Shown: positions 29,676-40,300 of the stretch, in pieces | Layout of the letters: each line of letters starts with the position of its first letter | How positions within the stretch are numbered: position 1 is the first letter of the stretch | Assembly (NCBI GenBank): GCA_013416795.1 | Contig: RQSC01000033.1 | Location: 98,944-162,943 of the forward strand | Reading direction: 5' to 3' | Source of the DNA: Prasinococcaceae sp. CCMP 1430 | Taxonomy: Eukaryota > Prasinodermophyta > Palmophyllophyceae > Prasinococcales > Prasinococcaceae | DNA length: 64,000 nucleotides | The notes under the pieces: model-generated | What the model was told of the DNA's origin: nothing | What the model saw: the letters and a program-made list of their open reading frames with translations, nothing else | The model's database searches: none | Translations under genes and position numbers: made by a program

Positions 29676-30031
29676 NNNNNNNNNNNNNNNNNNNNNNNNN
29701 NNNNNNNNNNNNNNNNNNNNNNNNNNNNNNNNNNNNNNNNNNNNNNNNNNNNNNNNNNNNNNNNNNNNNNNNNNNNNNNNNNNNNNNNNNNNNNNNNNNN
29801 NNNNNNNNNNNNNNNNNNNNNNNNNNNNNNNNNNNNNNNNNNNNNNNNNNNNNNNNNNNNNNNNNNNNNNNNNNNNNNNNNNNNNNNNNNNNNNNNNNNN
29901 NNNNNNNNNNNNNNNNNNNNNNNNNNNNNNNNNNNNNNNNNNNNNNNNNNNNNNNNNNNNNNNNNNNNNNNNNNNNNNNNNNNNNNNNNNNNNNNNNNNN
30001 NNNNNNNNNNNNNNNNNNNNNNNNNNNNNNN
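29676..30031. other. Assembly gap (356 Ns)
   Basis: The gap removes the transit-peptide start of the ATP synthase delta gene. Confidence 1.
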
Positions 30032-30728
30032 GCGGCTCACGGCGGCCCGGCGGGCGCCCGGCGGATCATACGGCGGCCAGCGGCCGCGCGCGCCGCAGCA
30101 GAGATCCCATGCGCGCGGCGGCAGCGGCGAGCGCGCGCCCACATACAGCCCACATACACAGCCCACATCCACATGCACAGCCAAGCCGGGCCTGCCCGCC
30201 CTGTGGGCCAGAGCCAGCGCCCCGGCTGGTCGGCGACCACGGACGGTTGAGGTTTGATAAATGGGGTCAGACGCTGTCAGGGTCTCATCCAACCAAGCCA
30301 GCGCCAGGCCAGCCGCGCGCGCGCCCGCGGCCGCGCCCGTTTTTCCGCACGCATTTTCGCGTGATTTTCCTGCCGAGATCTTGGGAAAAAACTTTTTATT
30401 CGTAACGGCCGTGCCCTGGTCGGGAGAGATCAGCAATCGTTCGTTTCATTATCAAAATGGGCGCGTCGCCGCCACCGGCCGGAGCAGCATGGGTCGCCAC
30501 CGTGGGGGCGGGGCATGCCGACGGCCGCGAGCACCCGCGCGAGCCGAGAGCTCGGCGCGGCTGCTTGGGGCGCGCGTATTATCATTTCATTATGCGTGGC
30601 TCGTACTTGGCGTGCCATCGCCGCAGATGTGTGTGTATGGCCGCTTCGAACCACTTGGGCCCGCCGAGGCCTCGCTCCTTTCGCTGGGCTCGAGCGATCG
30701 CCGCGGCGCGCGTCCAGACTGCGCGTTC
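30032..30728. other. Upstream region of ATP synthase delta; no gene recognised
   Basis: Between the gap and the 3' end of the next minus-strand gene. It holds short repeats such as CCCACATACA/CCCACATCCA near 30142-30170 and an AT-richer patch (30380-30460). No convincing coding sequence was found on either strand. Confidence 0.5.
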
Positions 30729-32159
30729 TCACGCGATGTGGAACTGCGTCACGCACAACGCTGCGCGCGGGTGCCCGGGGAGGTCGACCTCCTGCCACGG
30801 GGAGAAGAGGCGCAGCTCGCTGCCCGCGCCGACGAGGGCCGACTTGCCGGGCAGAACGACCACGACGGCGTCGCCGACGTCTCGCGCCTCTGCCATCCAG
30901 GGCGAGCTGGCCGCAGGCTCCAGCACGTCGCACGAGCACGTCAGCGCGGGTCCATCGCGCGCGTATGCCTTGACCCGGAGCGTGGCGTCGGCCGGCATGT
31001 TGGGGCGCTCGGCCAGCTGCCGAGCGAGCCTGTCCGCCGCCGCGCGCTCCTGCGCGACCAGTCTGCCGAGCCGCTTCACGGCGCTCGCGCCGGAGCGCGC
31101 TGCGCCCCCACCCAGCGGGCTCGTCTTGGAGCGCGGCGCCGCGCCCTTGTCGGCGCCAGCGGCGAAGCGCTCCTCGCCCAAGTGCGCGAGGAAGCCCATT
31201 GCCCCACCCGCGGGCAGGGATTGCGACGGCGACGCAGGCTCGGCCTCGGCGGCCGCGCCCTGCTCGGGGGGTGCACTCTCCGCGTCGGGCTGGGCGGTGG
31301 CGTCCATGGCATTTCCGGAAAGGTGCTCCTGAGGCACCTGCGCGCTGTCATCGCTGCAGCCGATGTCGTCGATGGCCACCACATTGCGACGAGTCGGCGT
31401 GCGCTGTTTTCTCGGCGAGAGGACGCGCTCGCCGCGCGACTGCCAAGGTGGGAGCTCAGCTGCGGCCTGTGCGTCTTCTGGCAGCGTCGCCAGCTGCTGG
31501 GCGAAGGTCGCGGCAGCCGGGCGGCTTTCCTCATCCCCGAGTGTTCCTCCTGCCCCGTTGCCGTGGCGTTCTCGCCTCTTCCTCGGCGGTGGCGCTGCCG
31601 AGAACGGGCCGCGGCGCGCTCGTGCCCCTCCCCTCGCCCGACCATCGCGCGCGTGTGGCAGCTGCCTCTTGCGTCGGTCCGAGTGTTCCCGCCGCTGCTG
31701 GTGTGAATGCTGCGGACGTGGCTGCTCTTGAGCTCGTCCGCGCGCCCCCTGCTCTGTCTCCTCCTCCTCCTGCTGCTGCTGCTGTCCCTGCTGCTGTCCC
31801 TGCTGCTGCGGCTGCGCCAGGAACGCCAGCGGTTGTTGCTGCGCCCCGCCGCCATTGCGGGCACCCCCTTGCACGCTGCGCGACGTGGCACCTTCTCCCA
31901 CGCGCGTCGACCCCGACGGATCAGTGGCCTTGGCCGGCCGCTGCGGAGGGCGCGTCGTCTTCTTTTGCCACGGCATGACGACCGCGGGCGCCTCCTGCCG
32001 CTGCTTCGCGCCGCCGCCACCGCCGCCGCGCTCGCGCTTGCGCTTGCGCGTGGCCGCCGCTGTGGCGGGCGCGCTGCGCGCTCTGGCGCCTCCGCGCGTT
32101 TCCGGGCGCGCCTCCGACGACCGACGCGCGTGGTGCCTCTCCCGCCGGCCGGCGTGCAC
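30729..32159 (-). CDS. Unknown, largely disordered Gln/Arg-rich protein
   Basis: The 476-residue frame is not one I recognise. The first 310 residues are low complexity: basic ('RKRKRERGGGGGG'), then Gln-rich (CAG/CTG repeats at about 31770-31815), then Ala/Pro/Glu-rich. A coiled coil follows ('AVKRLGRLVAQERAAADRLA'). The last 100 residues look folded, with alternating strands ('LRVKAYARDGPALTCSCDVL', 'DVGDAVVVVLPGKSALV', 'LRLFSPWQEVDLPGHP') that could be an OB-like beta barrel. Start choice is open: 'MPWQKKTTRPPQ' at 31976 is an alternative. A nuclear protein is plausible from the basic clusters, but that is inference only. Confidence 0.5.
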   Translation of the reverse strand: MHAGRRERHHARRSSEARPETRGGARARSAPATAAATRKRKRERGGGGGGAKQRQEAPAVVMPWQKKTTRPPQRPAKATDPSGSTRVGEGATSRSVQGGARNGGGAQQQPLAFLAQPQQQGQQQGQQQQQEEEETEQGARGRAQEQPRPQHSHQQRREHSDRRKRQLPHARDGRARGGARARRGPFSAAPPPRKRRERHGNGAGGTLGDEESRPAAATFAQQLATLPEDAQAAAELPPWQSRGERVLSPRKQRTPTRRNVVAIDDIGCSDDSAQVPQEHLSGNAMDATAQPDAESAPPEQGAAAEAEPASPSQSLPAGGAMGFLAHLGEERFAAGADKGAAPRSKTSPLGGGAARSGASAVKRLGRLVAQERAAADRLARQLAERPNMPADATLRVKAYARDGPALTCSCDVLEPAASSPWMAEARDVGDAVVVVLPGKSALVGAGSELRLFSPWQEVDLPGHPRAALCVTQFHIA

Positions 32160-32988
32160 CGCGCCCTTACCCCGGTCTTCCGCGGACGAACCCGCCGTAG
32201 CGCCCGGTCATTCTGCCGATCCGTGATATGAATCCAGGTAAGCCCGCCGTAGACCGGGATCGTTCGGCCGCGAGATGTGGCATCGCGAGGGCCGGGTCGA
32301 CATGGCTGGCTGGCTTGGGGCAGCTCGAAATGGCTGTGGTTCCCAGCCAGTTCGAACTCCGTCGAGGTGAGATGAGATGACTGTCGTGCCGGCGGTGGCG
32401 GGTCCCGTACATGCACATACCGGATGGTACACGTGGGGAGAGGGTGTGTCTTGGGACGCGCCGATCGTCGCCCGCGTGGTCACCGTGGCGACGGCGCGGG
32501 TGTGCGGGTGTGTGCCCCCCCATACACACACCCCGCGCGCCTCGTGCGAAAAAAGACTGGCGGAGGAAACTTGGCATGATGAGAACGCTCTTTTTGCCGG
32601 CTCGGCCGGTTTGTCGCGCCGCTTGCCGCGGCCCTCGAATATGAGCTTTCCCGTGGTTTTAAATTTGCTCAGAAACGCATTGGTGGCATTCGAATCGCGC
32701 GTCGCGGCCGCCGCGCCCCTCTTCGCGCCGGCCGAAATTTCGGGGCGTGACGGAGCGGTTCGTTTCGAAAGGGGCCTGTGCGCGCGCTTTTGACGGGCCC
32801 GCTTTTTCGTGCGCGCGCGAAAAGCGCGCCGGCCGCCCTGCCGCCCGGCGGCTGGCATCCTCGCCTATTCGCGCGCGGCGAAAAACGAACGGATGCGCGC
32901 GCGGCCGTTCGAAAAACGGGTTCGAAAGTGGGTGCGGCGCCGCTCCGGCGGGGCGGCGGCGCGCGCGCGCGGGCATGCCCGCAGGCGT

Positions 32989-33018
32989 TTTCGGTTTCGG
33001 TTTCGGTTTCGGTTTCGG
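32989..33018 (+). repeat. (TTTCGG)5 hexanucleotide array
   Basis: Five perfect copies in tandem, preceded by one extra T. It is unlike the TTTAGGG telomere unit of most green algae. Confidence 0.95.
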
Positions 33019-33240
33019 CCGTTCGTCTCCGTTCCAACCAACAAACACCATCATCTTCAATCAATCAACGCACAGACAGACAGACGGCAGCAGTCATCGT
33101 CGTCCAGCCGGCGTGTGCGCTCCGGATCCGCGGCTGGGTGCGGGCCACGCGGTCGCGCGCGGTCGCGCGCGGCGCGGCGCGGCGAGAACGGGGTCCGCGG
33201 CGGGGGTCGGCGCGCGCGGGCGCGCGCGCAAAATTTTCCG

Positions 33241-33276
33241 CGCATTCGCATTCGCATTCGCATTCGCTTTCGCATT
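33241..33276 (+). repeat. (CGCATT)6 hexanucleotide array with one variant unit
   Basis: Four perfect CGCATT units, one CGCTTT, and one more CGCATT, about 220 bases downstream of the TTTCGG array. Confidence 0.95.
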
Positions 33277-33504
33277 CGCGCGCTGGCTTTGGGCGCCGCG
33301 CGAGGCCCCCCGTAAATGCGCCTTCGGTCGGGGGCGGCGGTTTCGCGCCCGCGCTTTCGGGAGGCGCTCGCGGTCGGTTCATGAAGNGAGAGCGCCAGCG
33401 CGAGCAGGCGGCTAGCGCCTCCATACTGAGGCTGACCCCGCACAGCGGCGCTCTGGGCTTGCTCACGACGGTTGGCGTGTGCCTACCGCTCGCCCACGCG
33501 CTCT

Positions 33505-33741
33505 ATGTGGCGAGTGCATGGGCGCAAAAAGCGTGGCCCGCGCCGCGCCGCGCCGCGCGCCGATGCCGAGTTCTCGACGTTCGGCGAGAGCATGAGCGCG
33601 GTCGGCAAGCGCACCGATCTGAAGACCATCATGGTGCTCGGCGCCGGCCCGATCGTCATCGGCCAGGCGTGCGAGTTCGACTACAGTGGCACGCAGGCGT
33701 GCAAGGCGCTCAAGGCGGAGGGCTACCGCGTCGTGCTGATC

Positions 33742-33773
<32 letters not shown>

Positions 33774-34312
33774 GGACACGGCCGACCGCACGTACGTCGG
33801 GCCGATGACGCCCGAGCTGGTGGAGGACATCCTGGCCAAGGAGAAGCCCGACGCGATCCTGCCCACCATGGGCGGTCAGACGGCGCTCAACCTCGCCGTC
33901 GCGCTCGCCACCAACGGCGCGCTCGAGCGCCACGGCGTGGAGCTCATCGGCGCCAAGCTCGATGCGATCAACAAGGCCGAGGACCGCGAGCTCTTCAAGC
34001 AGGCGATGGACAAGCTGGGCTTCAACACGCCCATCTCGAAGACGTGCAAGACCATGGACGAGTGCTGGGCGGCCGCCGAGCTCATCGGTGAGTACCCCAT
34101 CATCATCCGCCCGGCCTTCACGCTCGGCGGCACCGGCGGTGGCATCGCGTACAACCCCACGGAGTTCGAGGAGATCTGCACGGCCGGCATGGACGCCTCG
34201 CTCACCGATCAGGTGCTCGTCGAGAAGTCGCTGCTCGGCTGGAAGGAGTACGAGCTCGAGGTGATGCGTGACCTGGCGGACAACGTCGTCATCATCTGCT
34301 CCATCGAGAACA

Positions 34313-34343
<31 letters not shown>

Positions 34344-35301
34344 CATCACGCTCGCGCCGGCGCAGACGCTCACCGACAAGGAGTACCAGCGCCTGCGCGA
34401 CATCTCCGTCGACATCATCCGCGAGATCGGCGTCGAGTGCGGCGGCTCCAACGTGCAGATGGCCGTCAACCCCAAGGACGGCGAGGTCATGATCATCGAG
34501 ATGAACCCGCGCGTGTCGCGCTCGTCCGCGCTCGCGTCGAAGGCCACTGGCTTCCCCATCGCCAAGATGGCGGCGAAGCTGTCCGTGGGCTACACGCTCG
34601 ACCAGATCCCCAACGACATCACGCGCATGACGCCCGCGTCCTTCGAGCCTTCCATCGACTACGTCGTGTCCAAGATTCCCCGCTTCGCCTTCGAGAAGTT
34701 CCCGGGGAGCGAGCCCGTGCTCACGACCCAGATGAAGTCCGTCGGCGAGGTGATGGCCATCGGCCGCACCTTCCAGGAGTCGTTCCAGAAGGCGCTGCGC
34801 GGCCTGGAGACCGGCGCCGTGGGCTTCTCGGCGCTCGGCAACATGTGCCCCACCATGGACATGGCGGAGCTCAAGTACAACCTGCGCACGCCCAACCCCG
34901 AGCGCATGTACTACATTTGCCGTGCGCTGCAGATGGGCATGACCGAGGAGGAGGTCATCGAGCTCACCTCGATGGACCCGTGGTTCGTCAACCAGCTCGC
35001 CGAGATCGCGAGGACCGAGAGCTGGCTGATGGGCCAGAACATCCAGTCGCTCACCCCCAACGACTGGCGGAACCTCAAGCGCATGGGCTTCGGCGACAAG
35101 CAGATCGCGATGGCCACCGGCGCCGACGAGATGGACGTGCGCGCCAAGAGGGTGGAGGCCGGCGTGAAGCCCGTGTACAAGAAGGTGGACACCTGCGCGG
35201 CCGAGTTCAACGCCGACACGCCCTACCTGTACAGCACGTACGAGGACGAGTGCGAGTCCAACCCCAGCGACAAGCGCAAGGTGCTGATCATCGGCGGCGG
35301 C

Positions 35302-35343
<42 letters not shown>

Positions 35344-36888
35344 TGCCACGCCGCGTTCTCGCTGCACGACGCCGGCTACGAGACCATCATGATGAACAGC
35401 AACCCCGAGACCGTCAGCACTGACTACGACACCTCGGACCGCCTGTACTTCGAGCCGCTCACCGTGGAGGACGTGCTCAACGTCATCGAGACAGAGAAGC
35501 CGGAGGGCATCATCGTGCAGTTCGGCGGCCAGACCCCGCTCAAGCTGGCCGTGCCCCTGCAGAAGTACCTCGAGGAGACGAAGATCCCCGTGGCCTACTC
35601 CACCGGCGACGACTCGGACGCCGTCGTCAAGATCTGGGGCACGCAGCCCGAGGCCATCGACGCCGCCGAGGATCGCGACCAGTTCTCGGCGATGCTCAAG
35701 AAGCTGGGCATCTCGCAGCCCGCCGGTGGCATCGCTCGCAGCGTGGAGCAGGCGGAGACCGTGGCGCGTGACGTGGGCTACCCCGTGGTGGTGCGCCCGT
35801 CCTACGTGCTGGGTGGCCGCGCGATGGAGATCGTGCGCAGCGAGGACCAGCTCAGGGGGTACATCGAGAAGGCGATCGCAGTCGATCCTGACCAGCCGAT
35901 CCTGGTGGACAAGTACCTGGAGAACGCGGTGGAGATCGACGTGGACTCGCTGGCGGACAAGGACGGCAACGTGGTGATTGGTGGCATCATGGAGCACATC
36001 GAGCAGGCGGGCGTGCACAGCGGTGACTCCGCGTGCGCGCTGCCCGCGATGACGGTTCCCGCCGACGCGCTGGACCTGATCCGCAAGCAGACGGTGGCGC
36101 TCGCGCGCGAGCTTGGCGTGGTGGGGCTCATGAACTGCCAGTACGCCGTCAAGTGGGGGCCCGGCGGCAGCGACGTGTACATTTTGGAGGCGAACCCGCG
36201 CGCCAGCCGCACGGTCCCCTTCGTGTCGAAGGCCATCGGCAAGCCGCTGGCGACGTACGCCTCGCTGGTCATGTCGGGCAAGACGCTGTCCGACATCGGC
36301 TTCACCGAGGAGATCATCCCCAACCACGTGGCGGTCAAGGAGGCTGTGCTTCCCTTCGACAAGTTCGCGGGCACCGACACGCTGCTGGGGCCCGAGATGC
36401 GCTCCACGGGCGAGGTGATGGGCATTGACAAGACGCTGCCCATGGCCTTCGCCAAGGCGGAGCTCGCGGCCTTGCAGCGGCTGCCCAAGAGCGGCACCAT
36501 CTTCATCTCGGTGAACGACCTGAGCAAGGGCGCCATCGCGCGGGTGGCCGAGAAGTTCGTGTCGCTGGGCTTTGACGTCTGCGCCACTGAGGGCACGGCC
36601 TCGGCCATCAGGCAGATCAACGTGCCGTGCGAGACCGTGCTCAAGGTGCACGAGGGCAGGCCGAACATCGGCGACCGCGTCGCCGCGGGCGACATCGCCA
36701 TGATGGTCGTCATCTCGAGCGGCGACGAGCGCGACCTGGAGGACGGCAAGAAGCTGCGCCGCTCGGCGCTGCAGTTCAAGGTGCCCCTCGTGACCACCGT
36801 CGCTGCCGCGCGTGCCAACGCCGCGGCCATTGAGGGCATGGCGACGGAGGCCGTCGAGATGCTCGCGCTGCAGGACTACCACAACTGA
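33505..36888 (+). CDS. carB: Carbamoyl-phosphate synthase large chain (plastid)
   Basis: A single exon of 1,127 residues from the ATG at 33505; E. coli CarB is 1,073. The extra N-terminus is basic ('[17 protein letters not shown]'), fitting a short or truncated transit peptide before '[20 protein letters not shown]'. The two homologous halves are complete: the first ATP-grasp domain ('[15 protein letters not shown]', metal site '[20 protein letters not shown]'), and the second half starting '[20 protein letters not shown]' with '[15 protein letters not shown]' and '[18 protein letters not shown]'. A C-terminal MGS-like allosteric domain follows ('[18 protein letters not shown]'). With a separate glutaminase subunit it makes carbamoyl phosphate for arginine and pyrimidine synthesis. 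Third positions are almost all G or C, as in a highly expressed gene. An upstream exon carrying more transit peptide is possible. Confidence 0.97.
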
Positions 36889-37362
36889 ATGCGTGCCTGT
36901 GCATGCGCGCGCCGGGGGCATTGGGAGTGGGCGCGACATGACGTAAATTAATGGAGTCTAAGTCTCTCGTGATCGAGACCAGTTCTCGCGAGCCCGTACC
37001 CCCCACGCGCGCCCCGGCCCACGCCCGCTCCGCCGGCCTCCCATCGGCCTGGCCTGGCCAGGCCCGGCCCAGCCCCGAGGCCGCGCACGGCCGCAACGCA
37101 GCCGCCGCGCCACGAGCATTTATGTCGTAAACCCTATGTGCGAAGAAACCCCACAGACTCCGGGGAGCGCCGGCGGCTGACTGGGCGCCCTTCATGGCAG
37201 TGCAATGGCGGCACAGGCCGCGCGCCGCCGCGCGCCTGCGGCGGTCTCTCCCTGTTGCCCCCCCCCCCCCTCCCCCACACGCACACACACACATACACCA
37301 GCCAAGTATCCCACAACGCCGCTCTCACCTCTGCGCGGCGCACGGCGTACGTGCTGGCTGCC
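36889..37362. other. Intergenic and upstream region of ELP1
   Basis: It contains the 3' end of the carbamoyl-phosphate synthase gene, a telo-box (37129-37136), a 13-base C run (37258-37270) and a CA-rich stretch near 37276-37295. Frames open into this region from ELP1, but no conserved sequence supports translation upstream of 37363. Confidence 0.5.
37129..37136 (+). promoter_or_regulatory. Telo-box motif upstream of ELP1
   Basis: Exact AAACCCTA, about 230 bases before the ELP1 ATG, in an AT-richer patch (ATTTATGTCGTAAACCCTATG). Role inferred from land-plant promoters. Confidence 0.35.
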
Positions 37363-40300
37363 ATGCGCACGCTGCGCACGCGTCGTGTGGTGGCCGCGCC
37401 CGACTTCGTGGCGGCCGCGGCGGAGGCGCTCGCGGCGCGCGGCGGCGCGGCGCGATACGAGGCGCTCGCGTTGGACGTGGACACCGAGGACGGCACGGTG
37501 TACGCGCTGTGCGGGCCCTCCGACGGCGCTGATGGCGATGCGTGCGTGGTGAGCTTCCGCCCCGCCGACGGCGCCGATGACGGCGCGGGCGACGGCGCGA
37601 GTGCGCGTGTTGTCGCGTGCAACGGCTGCTGTGGTGCACCGCTCTTTGCAGCGTTCTGCGCCGATCAGCGCGCCCTCGCAGCTGGCTTTGCGAGTGGCGA
37701 GCTCGTGCTCGCGGGGGCAGACGACGCTCCCGCCGCGGCGGTTGGAGTCGCCGACACGCCAGCAGAGTGTGTGGGCGCGTTCTCCGACGGGCTGGTCGCC
37801 GGAGCGCTCTCGCCCGACGGCGACGCGCTCGCGTTGCTCACAGGCGGCGGCTCGCTGGCGCTGCTGGATGCGACGACGCTGGACGTCCTTGCGGAAGCTT
37901 CGCTACTGGACGGCGCGGGCGCGTCGCGCGCGCGGCTATCGTGGCGAGGAGATGGCGCTTATCTGCTGTGCGCGTGGGTCCCCGCCGTCGAGGGTGCGCG
38001 CACGTGCCAGGCAGCCGTCTTCGAGCGTGATGGCCTCGCGCTGCACTCGCAGCTCGACGTCGGAGAGGGGGCGCGGTACGCGCCGGATACGCCGGGTGCG
38101 ACCGCTTGGCAGCCCGCGGGGACTCTCATCGCTGTGGCGACGCGGTCACCGACGGACGGCGGGGTCGACGGCGCAATGGAGCTCACGTGCTTTGAACGGA
38201 ACGGGCTGCTGCGGCACAGCGCGAAGCTGCCATCGCGCGTGCGCGCGGTGAGCTCGATGGCGTGGAACGCGGACTCAACGCTCCTCGCGGCGACAGTCGA
38301 CGTCTGCGACGGCGGCGACGGCGGTCATGAGGGCTCATGCGCTCTACACGTGTACCGTCGCTCGAACGCTCACTGGTACCTGCTCCACGAGCTGCGCGGC
38401 AGCGGTGGCGGCGCAGCGGACGTGCCGAGAGCGCACTGGGATGCAGAGCGCGCGTACACCCTGCACTTGTGGACAGCGACGGGCGACTACGAACGCCTCG
38501 AGCTCGAATGGGCGCACGCAATCAGCGACGCCGGTGTGGCGGCTGTGGTAGACGGCGCGCGCGCTCTTCTCACGCCTCTGCAACACGCGCAAGTGCCACC
38601 ACCCGCGTGCCTGCTCGTCGCCACGGCACCGCGCGGGAAGGGGGTCGGTGCCATCGCAGCGCTCGCATGGGTGCCGCCGCACAGCGCTGAGAACGACGAT
38701 GGCGAGCGCCTGGTGGCGGCATTCTCGTGCGGGCGCTTCGGCGTGGCACTTCCGCCCCCGGCCCACGCAGTAGATGCGTGGGAGCGCGCAGACGACGATG
38801 GCGGCATCGAGTTCGTCACGGGTGGCTTGGTGATGGGCGCGGGGGAGAGCATCCGCCAGGTCGCCTGGTTGGGAGGACGGCCTGAGGCGGGCGGGACCGG
38901 CGCCGCGCTCGGTGCGCAGACCGCAGTTGACGTGGCGTGCATCACGACCGATCTGTGCGGTGGCGACAAGGTGGTGCGCGTGCGCGGCCCAAGCGTCGCG
39001 GAGCTGTGCATGGCTACCGTGGTAGCACCGTCGGTGCCGTTGCCAATTGACGCTATTGCAGCGCGGGGCGGGATGCTCGCACTGGCTGCGGGCGGAGCTG
39101 TGCGAGTGTGGGCCCTGGAACGCCACGATGCGAGCGACGGCTGCAACGACACTGGCGATTGCAGCGGTGCACTACAGTGGGAGCAACCTGCATCGACGCA
39201 TGGCCTCGGCGGTGAAGGCGCTGAGGGGCGCGCCTCCTGCTCTTGGCTTGCCCTGGTGGACACGCGCAGCGCAGTCAGTGGCGCCACGGCCTCGGACATG
39301 GACGGAAGTGGCGGGGGCTTGTTTCCGGTGTCCCTGTCCTCGTGCGGCGTGCTGCGCTGCGGCACGCGCGTGGTGGATGCCGGCGTCACCAGCGCCTGCG
39401 TGCGCGCGGCAGCGCACGTTGAGTGTGGGGGTGACGGCCTGGCCCGCCTGGTGTACGTGGTCGGCCAAGATGCGCTGGGAATCGGCGTGGTCAACGTCGC
39501 AGGCGACGGCCTGCGTGGTGGCGCACCATGCATGCGCCCCGCCGAGGCGGGCGCGCGCGTTGTATGCGCCCCAAGTGCCGCCTCGTGCGTTGTGTTGCAG
39601 ATGCCACGAGGCAACCTGGAGACCGTTGGGCCGCGTGCGCTTACGGCGCCACGCGTATGTGCTCTGCTGCGCGCGGGGCGCTGGGCCGCCGCCTACGCCC
39701 TCGCAAGACGCGCGCGCGTGGACCTGAACCTCCTCCTAGCTGTGCGCGGCGCGTGTCCGCCTATACTGTGCGGTGGCGCCGCTGTGCTTGTGGAGCAGCT
39801 TGTGGCCGCGCGCGGCCAGGCGGCGGCAGCCGCGGGGGTGACAGATGTGGTGGGATCCCTGCGGAGCGACTGGGCTTCAGCAGCACGCTGCTACGAGGAC
39901 GTACTCGGCCCGGGTGAGCTCTCGCTCGACGTCCTGGAGGGCCATGACAAAGATGGCGGCAGAGACGGCACTGGCAGGGGCGATGGCGGGGAGGATGAGC
40001 GCGACGGTAGTGGCGGCGGTGAGAGTGCAGTGACAGCAGTGTGCACTGCGCTTCGGGAAGCGCTGGATGGTCTGTGCGGGACGGCTGGTGACAGCGAAGA
40101 GATCAACAACAGCAGTCGCGCGCGGTCGCAATCTACCGTCGAGTCGGCAGCGTTGACCACGCTTGTGCGCTCGCAGCCACCGCGCCTCGAGGAGGCCCTC
40201 GCGCGCATCAGGCGGCTGCGCGTTGCAGAGCTCGAGAAGGTACAGTCTGACCAGGCTGTGGGGCGGGCGCGGCAGGCCGCCCAGCTCGAGCAACATCGCC

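Larger units (their letters stand above)
32160..33504. other. Long intergenic region upstream of carbamoyl-phosphate synthase
   Basis: About 1.3 kb with no supported gene on either strand. It contains two hexanucleotide arrays (32989-33018, 33241-33276), CG-dinucleotide runs, and one isolated N at 33387. An upstream transit-peptide exon of the synthase could lie in its last 150 bases. Confidence 0.5.

Noticed and set aside
32220-32375. tRNA-like stretch with a GTTCGAACTC T-loop-like word
   Set aside because: I could not build an acceptor stem, D arm or anticodon arm with proper spacing around it.
32989-33018. (TTTCGG)5 as an interstitial telomere
   Set aside because: The unit does not match known green-algal telomere repeats, and the array is short and flanked by genes.
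33463-36939. A 1,158-codon open frame on the minus strand opposite carbamoyl-phosphate synthase
   Set aside because: The plus strand encodes an unmistakable CarB. The antisense frame is His/Arg/Leu/Val-rich with no domain; it is a by-product of near-total G/C at third positions.
37138-37362. 75-residue N-terminal extension of ELP1 in the open frame
   Set aside because: It contains a poly-Pro/His-Thr stretch encoded by C13 and CA repeats, and ELP1 proteins begin at the MRxL motif found at 37363.
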